DNA of 64,000 bases from Arion vulgaris (taxonomy: Eukaryota; Mollusca; Gastropoda; Stylommatophora; Arionidae). The notes beneath the pieces were generated by a model. It worked only from the letters and a program-made list of their open reading frames with translations. It was not told the origin of the DNA and searched no databases. Below are positions 1 through 30,716 of the stretch, piece by piece. The position numbers and the translations under genes are program-made. The stretch is from the NCBI GenBank assembly GCA_020796225.1, contig CM036753.1:78513441-78577440 (forward strand), written 5' to 3'. Positions within the stretch are counted from its first letter, which is position 1. Every line of letters begins with the position of its first letter.

Positions 1-19777
<19,777 letters not shown>

Positions 19778-20475
19778 TTTGCCGGACGTAGAGAATCAAG
19801 TGCCCTATTTGTTAATTAAAAGGACAACAATAACGAACTTCGGCGTCTTTCGATTCGTGCATATCTTATATTTTCAACGCAAGATGAAATTGTTCATTTT
19901 CTTTACAATACAAATATAGTTATATTTCCTGGTATCACAATAGAAGTATGCCGAATCGAATCAATTACAATAACAAAGCTTGTGAAGGAAGTTGGTGTTA
20001 GTTCTGGTTTCCTTCTCATAATTGAATATGAATACGTAATTATTAAGTTCGTCGAGTTTTACGAGTCGATAGGAAAGGACAGACTTTACAAACGAACTCA
20101 GTGTAACTTATTATACAGCTGAACTGTGGATATAGGACAGTATTGAATATCTTTCCCTTAACAAATATATTATCTAACCCATCGAAATAAACTGTTCGAG
20201 TGTATACTATATGTTCGTTGTTCCGATTCCTGCAAACAATTATGAACACCACTTCATCAAAAGTTTCAGGAAGCAAGAACTTCTGCTAGACATCCATATT
20301 TTTGAAGGTGCCGATAACACCCGGATGTTAATGATTGTGCATAGTTCACAACCTACGCTAAATATAAATTATATATTATTCTTACTACATAGACAGCGTA
20401 TTTGCCCGTCCAAAGACGACCATGCTGTATCTGCATTGCATTTCCCTTGGATTTATCAGTTGTGTGAAAGGATGA
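19778..20475. promoter_or_regulatory. 5' flank and presumed promoter of LRRFIP
   Basis: Upstream of the minus-strand start codon. No TATA box at a useful distance and no CpG island. The first 100 bp are richer in C and G than the surroundings (for example cgacgacgccccgaacctg within exon 1). Transcription start not determinable. Confidence 0.35.
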
Positions 20476-20845
20476 AGTAGTGTTTTTGCAGTAGACCTTC
20501 TCTATCTTTCTTTTCTCCAGTCCTGTTTTCCCTCACAGAGTCAGGATAAGAAGAGATTTATAGAACGAGCCCTTGTGTGCGCTTCGTAAATAGTGTCTTT
20601 CGTCGCCTCTGTTATCTCTGATGTGCACCTTTTGCGCCGCCAGCCTTTTGATTTGTATCCATTGTATCGGAACAACATTGCTCTTTGAGGTGCACTGTCT
20701 GTTGGTAATCTGCTTATGTGGCAGAATCATTTAATTTGTTGTTTCTTGATGAAGTTCAGTACTGATGTTGTACCTACTTTTTGTCGTGATGTCTTCATTT
20801 ATCAACTGGTCTCTTCTTGTTACCCCCGCAGATTCTGCGCAGACA
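20476..20845 (-). mobile_element. LINE 3' fragment, family B
   Basis: The minus strand reads TKRDQLINEDITTKSRYNIS, VLNFIKKQQIK, STYADYQQTVHLKE, DTIYEAHTRAR and SLLILTL, with frame shifts. The 3' end is near 20520 (ggactggagaaaagaaag). It is one of the better-preserved copies of this family. Confidence 0.78.
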
Positions 20846-21184
20846 CTTTATCTCTGTCGTTCTCTATCAGCATATAAAAAACGCACATTGGAGAAGGCAC
20901 GCGCGCTTCTCACTTCATGATGTAAACACAACACTTTGTTTTTTGGGGATTAGTGCCTCTTTAAATCGAGGCACTGCTCTTCAACCTAAGAACGAGCGCT
21001 TTATCGGCTATATTAGAGCTTTTTGACCGACAAATGTTTTTTTTTTACAATAAGAATTAACTCCTTGTGGAGAATTCAATTCATAACTACCATAATAAAT
21101 CATCTACTCACATTGACGTAAAGTTGACAACAGATGGCAGAGGCTGCTTTAGACGGCTAGGACAATCCTTTTGATTCTATTGGT
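20846..21184. other. Intergenic, no feature
   Basis: Contains a small inverted repeat (gtgcctctttaaatcgaggcac, about 20951-20972) and a lone ttaactccttgtgga end (21058) resembling the TTAA-MITE terminus at 1161, without a partner. Confidence 0.4.
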
Positions 21185-21465
21185 CCAACATGGTGCTCGC
21201 GGGCGCCCTTTGAAATCCATACTTTTCGTCCTTTTTTTACTTGCCGGTTTTACCTCTAATCAGAATTTCAGAAAAAATAGTATTTCTTAACAACGGTGTA
21301 TTTCTGTTTTTTCATCAGTGGAATGTTAGTTTTTAATTAAAATGTTTAGTGATGAATAAGTTTTCATCTGTTATTATATTTTTTTAATGTTACTATTAAT
21401 ATTGCTTTATTACTATTATTGCGATTGCCACATGGCGCTCGCGCCTTCGTAGTCATTGGTTAGAT
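21185..21465 (-). mobile_element. Family J MITE-like repeat
   Basis: Bounded by GC-rich ends, catggtgctcgcgggcgcc on the left and attgccacatggcgctcgcg on the right, around an AT-rich interior with a taatgttactattaat tract. The inverted ends match the termini of copies at 44285-44585 and 35925-36845. No coding capacity; superfamily unknown. Confidence 0.6.
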
Positions 21466-22659
21466 GCGCATCAATACATAAAAATGTTGGAGAGCATTGC
21501 ATTTGACAGTTACTGCCCGCATCAAGTTCGGTATCCCCGTTAATATAGGGTTGTCCTACGACAGTCCACATGTCTCACTGGTTATGTTCTGCTTAGTGTA
21601 GGCATCTGACCAATGTACTGACAGCAAGAATAAAACAAAGAATCAAGCCCGTAAACTTATTTGCAGCTGCTGCTGCTGCTAGCGCTGGAATGTGCGAAGA
21701 ATGCAAACTGATCTGACGAAGTCCTCCGGACAATCAATAATGCTTGAAAAATTTAGGTCGTCAACGGCCTCACGAGGTTTAGTTAGCTTCTCACTATCTA
21801 TAAAAATATCATGTACGAAGATCTAGTTTCTACCAAAGGAACTGGGACTACCTTTCTTTAATATTAATAAGTATACTGATTATACTTGAATGCGCTTGAT
21901 ATGAATAGACTAAACTTTGTAAGAACTTGCCAGGGACACATTCAGCTATAAACAGACTTTGAGCACTGGTCTGAGAGCTGGCTAAACTCGACTCAAACAA
22001 CTCGCTGGTATAAAACATGCCAGGAAATCAAAATCTCATACAAAGTTTTTCAATAGTCTCTACATCCATTGTTACAGTTTGCTAACAGGATGCCATGTCT
22101 AAACCCGACTTCATAGTTGAAAGATCGATGTCCTAATCTAGTTCTGCCGTTTGAATACTGCTTAGTTGCATATTAATATGAGATCATTTTCGATCATGGA
22201 CGAGATACATGCGCTACAATTTACCGAAATGACATTCTTAACACATTGAGAGTCTTTCCGAACAATGGAGTTTCAGGGTTGTGAATCCCACGCGCTGACC
22301 ATATTGACAGAGATGGGTGTCGAGATTGGTACAGCCGAAAGAACCGCATACCAAATATGCGGAAAGATTGATTTATTAACATCGAACTGGCGTGTATGGC
22401 CGCTGGACGCTCGTGAATTTGTGACCTAAGAGCACTTACGGACTTGTCCGGATTGCTATAATGATAGTCCTCATATAACTGATAACATAGTTATGAGTTT
22501 ACGTGGACACATGGTTATGGCTCCTGTGGTCATTTTTAATACTAAGAACATCAAATAAGATAAGTAAAGCGAGATCATTCTTCACATACTAAATGTTTTT
22601 AATAGTTGTGCACCTTTTATTAGGTGTAATAATTCGATCCGTATACAGAATCGTCTAAA
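21466..22659. other. Intergenic, no feature recognised
   Basis: About 1.2 kb without a long frame. No match to repeats elsewhere in the window. Confidence 0.3.
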
Positions 22660-22836
22660 ATAGAACACCGGACAGAAGGCGAGAGGAAGACCACGAACAA
22701 GATGGTTAGATGACAGCAGAATCCTGTCAAAAAGCAAAAATATATATTACCCAGGCCACTAGATCAGCGCAAGACAAAAGCAGAAAACTCCGATACTGCG
22801 CAACAACCCGGTAACAGTGTGACGACAAAAGAAGAA
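22660..22836 (+). mobile_element. LINE family F 3' end
   Basis: Codons ARGRPRTRWLDDSRIL, then a damaged ITQATRSAQDKSRKL and the terminal QQPGNSVTTKEES. Four other copies in the window end [13 protein letters not shown] or similar, followed by a GAA tail. It abuts family M (22843) tail to tail. Confidence 0.75.
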
Positions 22837-22842
22837 AGTAGG

Positions 22843-23013
22843 ATTCTTCTTCTTCTGCGTTCTCACTAGATTGGAATTTCGGATTCTCTAATAAGGCAGC
22901 CGTCTGCCTCAGATTATCAGCCACACCATACCGTTTGTCTTGGACGCTAGTGTAAGTGGGCCACCTCTTTCTTCTCAAGTCTGCATACTGGGGCAGTTCT
23001 GTAGGATATAATT
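22843..23013 (-). mobile_element. I-like LINE family M 3' end
   Basis: The minus strand reads [35 protein letters not shown] and AALLENPKFQSSEN, then a GAAGAAGAAG tail. It is near identical in wording to the 3' end at 51020-51200. Confidence 0.75.
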
Positions 23014-23247
23014 CCTATGATTTCTGCTTCCCCGTTAGTGCCTACCTCTTCCCGCAGTAAATTTTGGCCACCCTCGTGATGGTAGGTCTAACATTCTTAC
23101 TGCGTGGCTAAATCTCCGAGGCAGATTGGCGACCGCAGAATCCGTTATCCCATTCCACATTGTGAGGGTCGTTGCACCATGTTATGCGCCTTACAGCCTG
23201 ATGCATCCGTTTTCTGCAAGCATTTGTTTCGGGTTAGCATTCCCTAG
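23014..23247. other. Unidentified 230 bp between a LINE end and a partial SINE
   Basis: Less AT-rich than its surroundings. It could be the body of a chimeric SINE whose head is the SINE A piece at 23248-23367. No second copy in the window. Confidence 0.3.
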
Positions 23248-23367
23248 CGTACCCGTGCATCCGATTTCAGCCAAACCTCCTCAGTCGCCTCTTACGACAT
23301 GTGTGGCAAGTAACAGTGGTTCTATTCTTTACACCCCAAATTTGGGCCCCGGTAACCACTCGGACGG
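23248..23367 (-). mobile_element. SINE A, head and core only
   Basis: Minus-oriented head (cggtaaccactcggacgg at the right) and core (cagtcgcctcttacgac), stopping at cgtgcatccgatttcagcc. The body and GAA tail of other SINE A copies are missing. Confidence 0.8.
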
Positions 23368-23399
23368 TAAGTATGATTCATTCAGTTCCAACACACTAT

Positions 23400-25345
23400 A
23401 GGTACCGTTTACTTTATTGACTTCGAAAAGCTAACATTATTTGATGGAATACACCACCAAAGTCTTTGTAGTATTCTAAGATGGTATGGAATCCCACTGT
23501 GTTTTATAAACAGCATGAAAAGCTGCTACAGCAAATTCACATGCAGTGTTGAAACTTCAAGCTGACGTTTAAGTCAAAACAGGCGTGCGAAAAAGAATGT
23601 GTAATGTTAGCCCTACTATTCAACATTGTCATAGACTGAGTGATGTGTAAAACAACTGAAAATAAGACAAGGTGTATCAGATGGACTCTCAAATCCACAC
23701 TGGGATAGCTAGATTATGCTGATGACATCGCACTTCTATCTCACACATGTAAAGATATACAGGAAAAGACTTGCCACTTTATGATGATGCTCGTCCATCA
23801 CGGGTGATGATGACCACACACATTTTCATCCAAGGGAATGTAGTTGCGCTATGTTTGTCTGTGTGTGCATAGATGACTAATGAGCTCGATACGGGCTTAA
23901 AATGTTCTTGTACAGTGTGGGGCAAGGTATACTTGCACTTGTGGGAAGTTTTACTGCCTTTCTGTTTTGACGTTTTTGCTCCATCCGTGCTGTTCTACCT
24001 GCCTCGCAGACCGAGGAACCGTGTCGAAGAATGTGTGCGCCAGGCTGATCTGTCTTGAGCAGCATTCTCCCAGTTGTTGACATCTATGCCAAAGATTTCA
24101 TCGAGTTCTTGAGTGTATCTTTGAATCGCTTTTTCTGACCCCCCTGTGAGAGTTTACCGCTAGGCAGCTCACCATAAAAGAGTCGTTTGGGTATTCTGCA
24201 ATCTGGCATTCGAGCCACATGTCCTGCCCATCTTGTCTGGGACTGCATCAAGATTGTGTAGATGCTGGGAGAGCAGCTATTTTCAGAACCTCTGTATCTG
24301 GGATCATATCCTGCCATTTGATGTTCATTATTTTTCTAAGGCAGACTGTGTGAAAGTGGTTTAGCTTCCTTGCGTGTCTCTGATATACAGTCCAAGTTTC
24401 GCATGCGTGAAGAAAGACTGGGAGCACAACAGCTCGATATACCTTCAGTTTTGTGGCCTGGCCAATACCACATCTGTGCCAGACATTTCTATGTAGTCTG
24501 CCAAAGGTGCTGCTAGCTTCAGAGATTTTGGTATTTATCTAATCATCTATGGTGCCATTTTGGGACAGTGTGCTTCCAAGATAAGTAAATCTGTCCACTA
24601 CTTTCAGTTTCCTGCCGCTGGTTGTAATATTTGGTTCGGCATATACTTTTCCAGGAACTGGTTGGTACATGACTACAGATTTCTCGGTATTGATAGTAAG
24701 ACCAAAGTTGGAGCAGGCTTGTGAGAATCTGTTCATGCTAGTCTGGAGATCTGCCTCAGTGTACAAACTTTATACTGCCACTTTATACTGTACAAACAGA
24801 TGGTTGGGCTAAAATAAATCATAAGAAAACATAAATAATGACACTGAACATGTTAACTCTAGTACCAGTCAAAATAGAAGATAAAATCCTCCCAAATACA
24901 ACTGCTTCACATATGAAGTGTTATCAGATACGAAATAATAGCTGTGTCTAAAATTAAAAGCAGATTGAGAAAGACAAGAAGTGCATTCATGACCCTTCAG
25001 ACTGTCAGGAAATCAGCCCAATATATAACATCAGAACCAAGATGAATAAATATTGCAGATGTGTACTATCAACTTGACTATATGGATCAGAATGCTGGAG
25101 AATGATAGAAGCAAGATATGTCCAATCTTTCCACCTTTCATACAACTTGTATTCGAAAGACATTATGTGTGTTCTGGCCAAATACTATATCTAACCAAGA
25201 ACTGCTTAAACGGTGTAAACAAAAGAAAATGATGAGCACCATTATCCAAAAGGGACGTTGGAGATGGATCGGACATGTGATACGCATGGAGACTAACTAT
25301 CACAAAAACCACACTGAGATGGACATCAGAAGATAAATGCTGCTC
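23400..25345 (+). mobile_element. RTE-like LINE, RT to C-terminus, split by another LINE
   Basis: Left part 23400-23782: VYFIDFEKL, HHQSLCSILRWYGIP, SCYSKFTCSVET, SGVRKR-C-like, FNIVID, then LDYADDIALLSHTCKDIQEK. Right part 24787-25345: SRLRKTRSAFMTLQTV, YGSECWRM, LSTFHTTCIRKTLCVFWPN, ISNQELLKRCKQ and GRWRWIGHVIRMETN. Many stops. The two parts are one element interrupted at 23783-24775. Confidence 0.85.
23783..24775 (-). mobile_element. 5'-truncated LINE with C-terminal zinc finger, nested, 11-bp TSD
   Basis: From 24775 down: MYTEADLQTSMNRFSQACSN, FGLTINTEKSVVM, VVDRFTYLGSTLSQNG, RWAGHVARMPDCRIPKRLFY, GGQKKRFKDTLKNSM, AAQDRSAWR and a degraded C-P-x2...SPYRAH finger near 23900. The target duplication tgccactttat is exact (23772-23782 and 24776-24786). 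It is inserted in the thumb region of the LINE above, opposite strand. Related to the element at 40026-40890. Confidence 0.9.
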
Positions 25346-25353
25346 GTTTCTGG

Positions 25354-25695
25354 CCTTCTTCTTCTTCTTTTGTCGTCACACTGCTACCGGGTTGTTGCCC
25401 AGTGTCGTGGTTTTCTGTTTTGTCTTGCGCTGTTCTGGTGGCTTGTGTGATTGTTATCTTTGCTCTTTCACAGAATTCTGCTACGCCATCCAACCATTTT
25501 TTCCGTGGTCTTCCTCTTGCCTTCTTTCCCGATGTTCTGTTGTAGAAGACTCTGTATACTGTGGAGTTTGCATGCATTCTTATTAAGTGTCCAAACCACT
25601 TCATCCTTACCTTTCTGGCCTTACCAATCTTTAATCCAAGTTCTTGTTGTCTAGCTGTTGGCGTGGATTGGTTTAAATGAAAGTTTTCTTTCAGC
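25354..25695 (-). mobile_element. LINE family F 3' end
   Basis: The minus strand reads NLSSTPTARQQELGLKIGKA-like codons, then [60 protein letters not shown] and [14 protein letters not shown], then the GAA tail at about 25354-25368. It is the cleanest F copy and still has a long open frame. Confidence 0.85.
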
Positions 25696-25724
25696 CACAT
25701 TTAATGGGGACTTTCAGAATGTCA

Positions 25725-25960
25725 GCTCTAACCAATGGCTGAACCCCTATTTGGTCACATAACCAGCCATGTCTTCTATTTCATCGCCATCCACATCAAT
25801 GTGCCCCGGAACGAAGATGAAGTCTTCGAACTCTTGACCCTTGTAGTGATTCAGCCTATTGTCTCCACACCATTGCCTCCACCTTTCGGATCATACTCAA
25901 TGAATCTCTCAGAATGCTCGCATGGGTGTAGTTGTGTGACATAAGCCAGTGTAGACAGGA
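25725..25960 (-). mobile_element. RNase H fragment of a LINE
   Basis: Minus-strand codons FIFVPGHIDVDGDEIEDMAG (about 25840-25780) match the W-V-P-G-H-x3-x-GNE-x-AD segment of LINE RNase H domains. Everything else is decayed. Confidence 0.5.
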
Positions 25961-26189
25961 AGTGTTGGGGATCAATAGCAACCCACCTTCAACGTGCAGA
26001 TAGCATCTCTAGCCAATCAATAAGCAATATCGCGATATTACATTTGACATGTTCACATCGCATAGCACATGTACATCTAAAACGAGAGGAATGTTCAGTA
26101 CTTACAAATTCAACATATGATCGTTCTGATATTTGTATAATTATGAACATGTTTTAATGATGTTTTATTCAACTCTGCCAATGAAACAT

Positions 26190-26980
26190 ATTCATGAGAT
26201 TTTCAGGAAGATATGATGGTGACAGAAAGTATCAACAAAGGCCTACGTATGAATAGCAATAAGATAGAAGTTCATCATGGGCGTCTTCCATATGTTAAGG
26301 AGGGAAGGGAGTCAACTCCCGGGGAATGGATTTTGATAAAACATTTTTTTGCGAATCTTGTCTTCTCCATTTCCGCGTAGTAAACTATCAACTAATTTAT
26401 TGATATCCTTCTTGGAAAAACATCTGTGGACGCCCATGCAGAAGTTATGATCATCTCAAAAAGGCTAATTCAATCAAAATGCACCATCAATCAAAGTAAA
26501 GTGGAAGAAATTAAGACAAGTCCATCAATTTAAATACACCGAACCTTGATCAAATCAGATAGTAGATGTCGATGAGAAATAGTAGAATATGTCAGTTAGA
26601 AACATCATTCCAGAAAATGTGAAGCATTATGTACAAAGAGTCCTGTATTTTTAAGTCGTCAGTATTTAAATCCGTCTGTGCTTTATAGAGCCAATGCTGA
26701 CATTTGGATGCGACAATATATATATAAACAGATAGCAAACTCTGTAAAGGTCACAGAGATGTGGTTTGACTGAAAAATGTTAAATCATCTCATGGACTGC
26801 TAAAATAACTAATGTTAATGTGTTGAAAGATGTCATCGCACATATAAAACATTATAAATATAAGAAAGAGACAGTCATCCTTTTTTGGAACATGTGATGA
26901 GATAGGGAGGTTCTGTCCTGGGCATGCAAGTGTTTAAGGTAATGAGAGAGCAGACAGCCTTGCATCAACAGCATCGATTG
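26190..26980 (+). mobile_element. Decayed RTE/BovB-like LINE fragment, split by a MITE
   Basis: Pieces in order: NSNKIEV | MIISK, CTINQSKVEEIKTSPSI, KSDSRCR-EIVE, VTEMWFD-KMLNHLMDC and a GRGRQRQ-like end near 26940. They align with the same segments of the element at 1640-5006 (KTEVMVVSK, TEIRSRI, TEMWFYRRML). Confidence 0.65.
26276..26438. mobile_element. MITE with catgggcgtc terminal inverted repeats
   Basis: Perfect 10-bp inverted ends catgggcgtc / gacgcccatg, an interior ggagtcaactcccggggaa and 163 bp in total. It interrupts the LINE reading at IEV|MIISK and is flanked by agaagtt on both sides, the left copy being followed by cat. Confidence 0.7.
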
Positions 26981-26990
26981 TTGGGAAGTT

Positions 26991-27322
26991 TTTTTTTTTT
27001 CCTTCCGTCCGCTTTCAACTCAGACGAAGTTTCATCTCTGAAACTGATTTTTGCGTGAAATCTGTTTTTCCAATTTCTTACAATGGCAGCAGCGTGCACA
27101 TTGTAAATTACTTTACACTGGCAGCCGTGTGCTCAATGTACTCGTAATTAGTATTCCTCGCCATACAGGCAGATTTTCTCCGACTTCAGAGGTACTCAAG
27201 TTATCGTCCTGAGTAAGACCAGGGGACTCGAACAAATGCCGGACAGTAGGTTCGAACCCGAGCTATGAGGCGTCTCACAGCTAGCAGGCAGAGCTACTAT
27301 CAACTACTCTAGGCAGTCCCCA
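26991..27322 (-). mobile_element. SINE D, tRNA-headed, poly(A), full length
   Basis: Minus-oriented. The head at the right contains a tRNA-like A box (gtagctctgcctgctag) and B box (ggttcgaacct); the poly(A) tail appears as the T run at 26991. Target duplication ttgggaagtt (26981-26990 and 27323-27332). About 95 percent like the copy at 33723-34053 by eye. Confidence 0.92.
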
Positions 27323-27332
27323 TTGGGAAGTT

Positions 27333-27597
27333 GAAGATGGATAAAGGGGATGTTCTTCGGTCTCTTCGCGACTGTATGTTGGATGAGGACACTAGGATCG
27401 ACGTTGAGTCGATCAAGCGATTTAGGCTGTTTGGAGTTAACCGTTGTACAAGTCGAACTGGATACCTGAGAGGCAGAGTGAGAGGTGTGTTTAATCAACG
27501 AGCCACAGGAACCATCAGTATGCATACTCTTCGATATCTGTTGGAGGAAACTGAGCACCTATGGGTCTGCCCGGAGTGCAATGACTTCAGTTCCAAT
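27333..27597 (+). pseudogene. Unidentified open frame fragment between two SINEs
   Basis: Open from about 27337: MDKGDVLRSLRDCMLDEDTR, then IDVESIKRFRLFGVNR, TGYLRGRVRGVF, MHTLRYLLEETEH and LWVCPECNDFSS. It is cut at the left by SINE D and at the right by SINE C. Codon use and lack of stops suggest a real coding piece. Position between LINE remnants and the basic RG-rich stretch suggest the 5' part of a LINE, but I do not recognise it. No splice sites seen. Confidence 0.4.
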
Positions 27598-27855
27598 AAC
27601 CAATCTTCTTTTTCTTCTTCGAACGCTTCATATCGACCACTTGTTAAACCACTCTTGTGATTTGTATGTGATCTGAGTCTAAGAGCGACTGTACGTTGTG
27701 CCAGTTATGCGCATACAAGTAGGCCAGTAGATGCTAGCTATGCGACGTTTTTTATTTGCTAGGTTAGCTTCCCTAAACCCCTACCTCAGTCGCCTCTTAC
27801 GATATGCCGTGTAGGTCGCAGTGTTACTATTCTTTGCTCCCCTTGCATGCTCCAC
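27598..27855 (-). mobile_element. SINE C copy
   Basis: GAA-type tail at the left (ttctttttcttcttcg), then gagtctaagagcgactgta, the core cagtcgcctcttacgata and gtgttactattctttgctcc at the right. It matches the copies at 33160 and 54524. Confidence 0.85.
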
Positions 27856-27864
27856 AACGGACGG

Positions 27865-28075
27865 AAAGAGAGGTTTGTAACACATTATGACAACCGGTAA
27901 AATTAATTGGGGACAAGACAGAAGAAGACAGAGAGAGAACATTCTGGACAGCCTCGCTTCGTAGCACGGAAGAGTGTCAAAATCCGAATTGATATTCAAC
28001 ACCACGAACAGACGTTTGGAAAGATCCATGACCGCCTATGCGAGCTGGTATGGCACATGATAATATATTATACAC
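27865..28075 (+). mobile_element. RTE/BovB-like LINE 3' end
   Basis: In shifting frames: LVTTGKINWGQDRRRQRENI, LDSLASWHGRVSKSELI and TTNRRLERSM-AYASWYGT. This aligns with VTTGKIQGRRDRGRQREKM...SPSELITCTKQRELWRDM of the element ending at 5006. Confidence 0.8.
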
Positions 28076-28234
28076 TATTTTTAACTCTTTCCATACCATG
28101 AATGTTACTGAGTTCTGACCACCATTGCTTATGACATCAGGATTTGTATTCCACACTAATTGTGTGCATACGATGTTTGCAGTAGTATCACTTTAATATA
28201 AATATTACCCACTTTCTTTCTCTCTTCTTTTTTT

Positions 28235-28600
28235 TTGTAATCATGTTTTGCCTCACATCCTCAAGATAAACAGAGATTTATAGTACGGGCTATTGTGTGT
28301 GCTTTGTACATAATATCTTTCACTGGCTCTGTGCTTTACCTGGTCCGCTTTTTGCAAGATGACCTTTTGCATTGTATCTGCTGTATCTGAGTAGCATTGC
28401 CCCTTGATGAATACTGTCTGTTGGTAATCTACTATGTTGCCGAACTATTTAATTTGTTGTTTTTATGAAGTCCAGTACTAATGTTGTACCCGCTTCTTTC
28501 CCCAATGTCGTCATTCATAAAGCTGTCTTTTCTTGATACTCCCAGCAGACGCTTCATTTCTGTTGCAACTAGGCTTCTTCTGTTGTTTGATGCCAACATT
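28235..28600 (-). mobile_element. LINE 3' fragment, family B
   Basis: Minus-strand signatures of family B: acttcataaaaacaacaaat, accaacagacagtattcat, gcatacaatagcccgtac. More diverged than the copy at 20476-20845. Confidence 0.65.
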
Positions 28601-28994
28601 CAGGTTTTACACTAACAACATTATATCGGGAGAAAGATTATGCTGTACAGTGATCTTTTAGTGTTCATTGTGAATGCTAGCATTACAAAATGGTGTCATT
28701 TGTTCTATGATTCTTTTTATACACAGACTATGTGAGATACATACAACCATGACATTTATACAAGAGACAACATTGAATATGTAAATAATATTTCAAGGGA
28801 ACGATTACAAGGTAGAGTTAGTTGACTTTCCATTTTCGATCTGATTTCGAATGCTCTTAAACTCTATAGTTAGTTGCGCTCGCTTGTCATCTTACTGTTA
28901 AGTGTTTTAAAAGAAGTTTTATGCAAATATGTGTACATACACGAATTATTTTCTACCTTGATATGTCACGAATGATGGCACATACTCAGTATCC
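28601..28994. other. Intergenic, no feature
   Basis: Nothing recognised. Confidence 0.3.
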
Positions 28995-29505
28995 GTTTTC
29001 CTCTTCTTCTTCTTTGCGATCGGTTTCGTATGCTCAGTTTAAACCATGAGGATTGCTTCTATGAAGCTGCATGTCAGCTGGAGTTCCTCGTGGATTCATC
29101 ATAGCCTGCCCTGTAAGCTTCGTTCATGTGGTCATGTTTCACAACGCTTTATGATGGACAAGACTGCAGGATGTGCTCTGGAATCTGTATTTCGGTCTGC
29201 ATTGCAAACTGTGCAGTCTGAGCAGACTTTATTCTGTGCATGAGATGCTTGAGCTTACAGTGTCCTGTTCTGAGACGGAAGATTGTTGTATGCTGTTTCA
29301 TGTTTAGTTTGCTGATGTCATCTTGTGTTTGCTGTGGTTTGTTGCCTCCACAACTCTTTGTATTTTCGTTTGCTATTTTCTTGATCTCTGGTAGTGACAC
29401 ATGGTGTATGTGTTGTACCAATTTTGTTCCCTCCTTAGCCAGCTTGTCTGCTCTCTCATTTCCTGATATGCCATCGTTCAAAATGTATCAGTCGGTAGCT
29501 CAAGA
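28995..29505 (-). mobile_element. I-like LINE 3' end (RNase H tail and CCHC-like finger)
   Basis: The minus strand reads NDGISGNERADKLAKEG, VSLPEIKKIANENTK, HTTIFRLRTGHCKLKHLM and T-x-Q-F-A...IPEHILQSCPS, and ends with a GAAGAAGAAG tail at about 28998-29012. Its 5' end lies inside the RNase H domain. Confidence 0.85.
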
Positions 29506-30249
29506 CATTGTATAAATTGGGACACTGTCGATGACGTCAAGAACGATAACAAGTTTGTAACATCCGTGTTGTTCGTGATTAAAATATATTATCTAAGCTG
29601 ACTACATACAGCAAAACAAAACTGCTTAGTAAGATTAGACGAAATTTAGATAACATTATTTTATCAAATACGTCTTTAAAAAATATGTTTATCATGAATT
29701 TTCATTTGTTTAAATCAATGGGCTGATTAAAGTATGGTTTGAACAGTCCAAAATAATTCGGTCAAATAACTTAATTATAATTAAGTGTTTATATCATTAG
29801 CATTGAGGTTTGAAAATATTGAATGGTCTGAGGCAGTAAAGAAGGAAAACACTTAGATATTATTTTACAACAGAATAATAAGAATGAAATGAACAGTAGC
29901 AGTGACAAATGGCGAGATGCTAATCAGGAGAATGTACAAGATATACAGATAAACATGTTGTCGGTATTAGTTGAATATCTATTGAGTTTTTCTTCACCGT
30001 ATTCCTTTTATTCTTGTTCTTTTCTTGGGATCTGTTCCTTAAATCTAAGGTATCCTCTATTCAGAATGGCGTATTCCTTTTTCTGGTCGTCTTGTAGTTC
30101 CTCTCCACGTTCAGAATAGAACCTAAGTAGGTATACCATCAGAGCTTCTGTTTTCATTCATACTTCTGTATATCCGCCATAACTTCTGGGGTGACCTGTG
30201 CACTACCAATTTTCTGGCAGAAAATTGCTTTGCTTAAGTATTCTTTTAG
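29506..30249. other. Intergenic, no feature
   Basis: About 740 bp. Short frames only (29889-30119), no family match. Confidence 0.3.
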
Positions 30250-30716
30250 TCTTGAACCACTTTAAGGCATGCAAGCAATTTCTCAATAATACACTATTCA
30301 GGGCAACTCGTTCAATGTCTTTTATAGAATTTAGTCTGACATGTATCACCCTTCTCAGTAAAGTTCGTTTCAGGGTTTCCTAAGGCGGCCTCTCATTCTT
30401 AAACTCTTGGTCTCCCACTTCATTATGTTTGATATCTTTTGTAAACATCTTTTTTCAAATGCATTCAACCTACTTTATATATCGGTAGTTATTTTCCTAC
30501 TCTCACTTGAACTTGTTACAATTCATACAACATTGGAAATGAAAATTTTTAATTTAGTTTTAAAACCATTTAACTTTGAGTTCTATATTTTATTTAGATT
30601 TTTAAAACTGATGTTGCTTTGACAATTCATAACATAACTTCTTTATTGGCTATCTCCCGTACAGACAAAATTGCTTCCCAAATAGGTGTGCTGCTCTGCT
30701 ATTTTTATCATTTTGT
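30250..30716 (-). mobile_element. RTE-like LINE C-terminal fragment, same truncation as 10105-10715
   Basis: The minus strand reads MIKIAEQHTYLG, then a decayed thumb, and near 30390 [11 protein letters not shown] with ERVALNS. Wording and both boundaries match the copy at 10105-10715. Confidence 0.7.
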
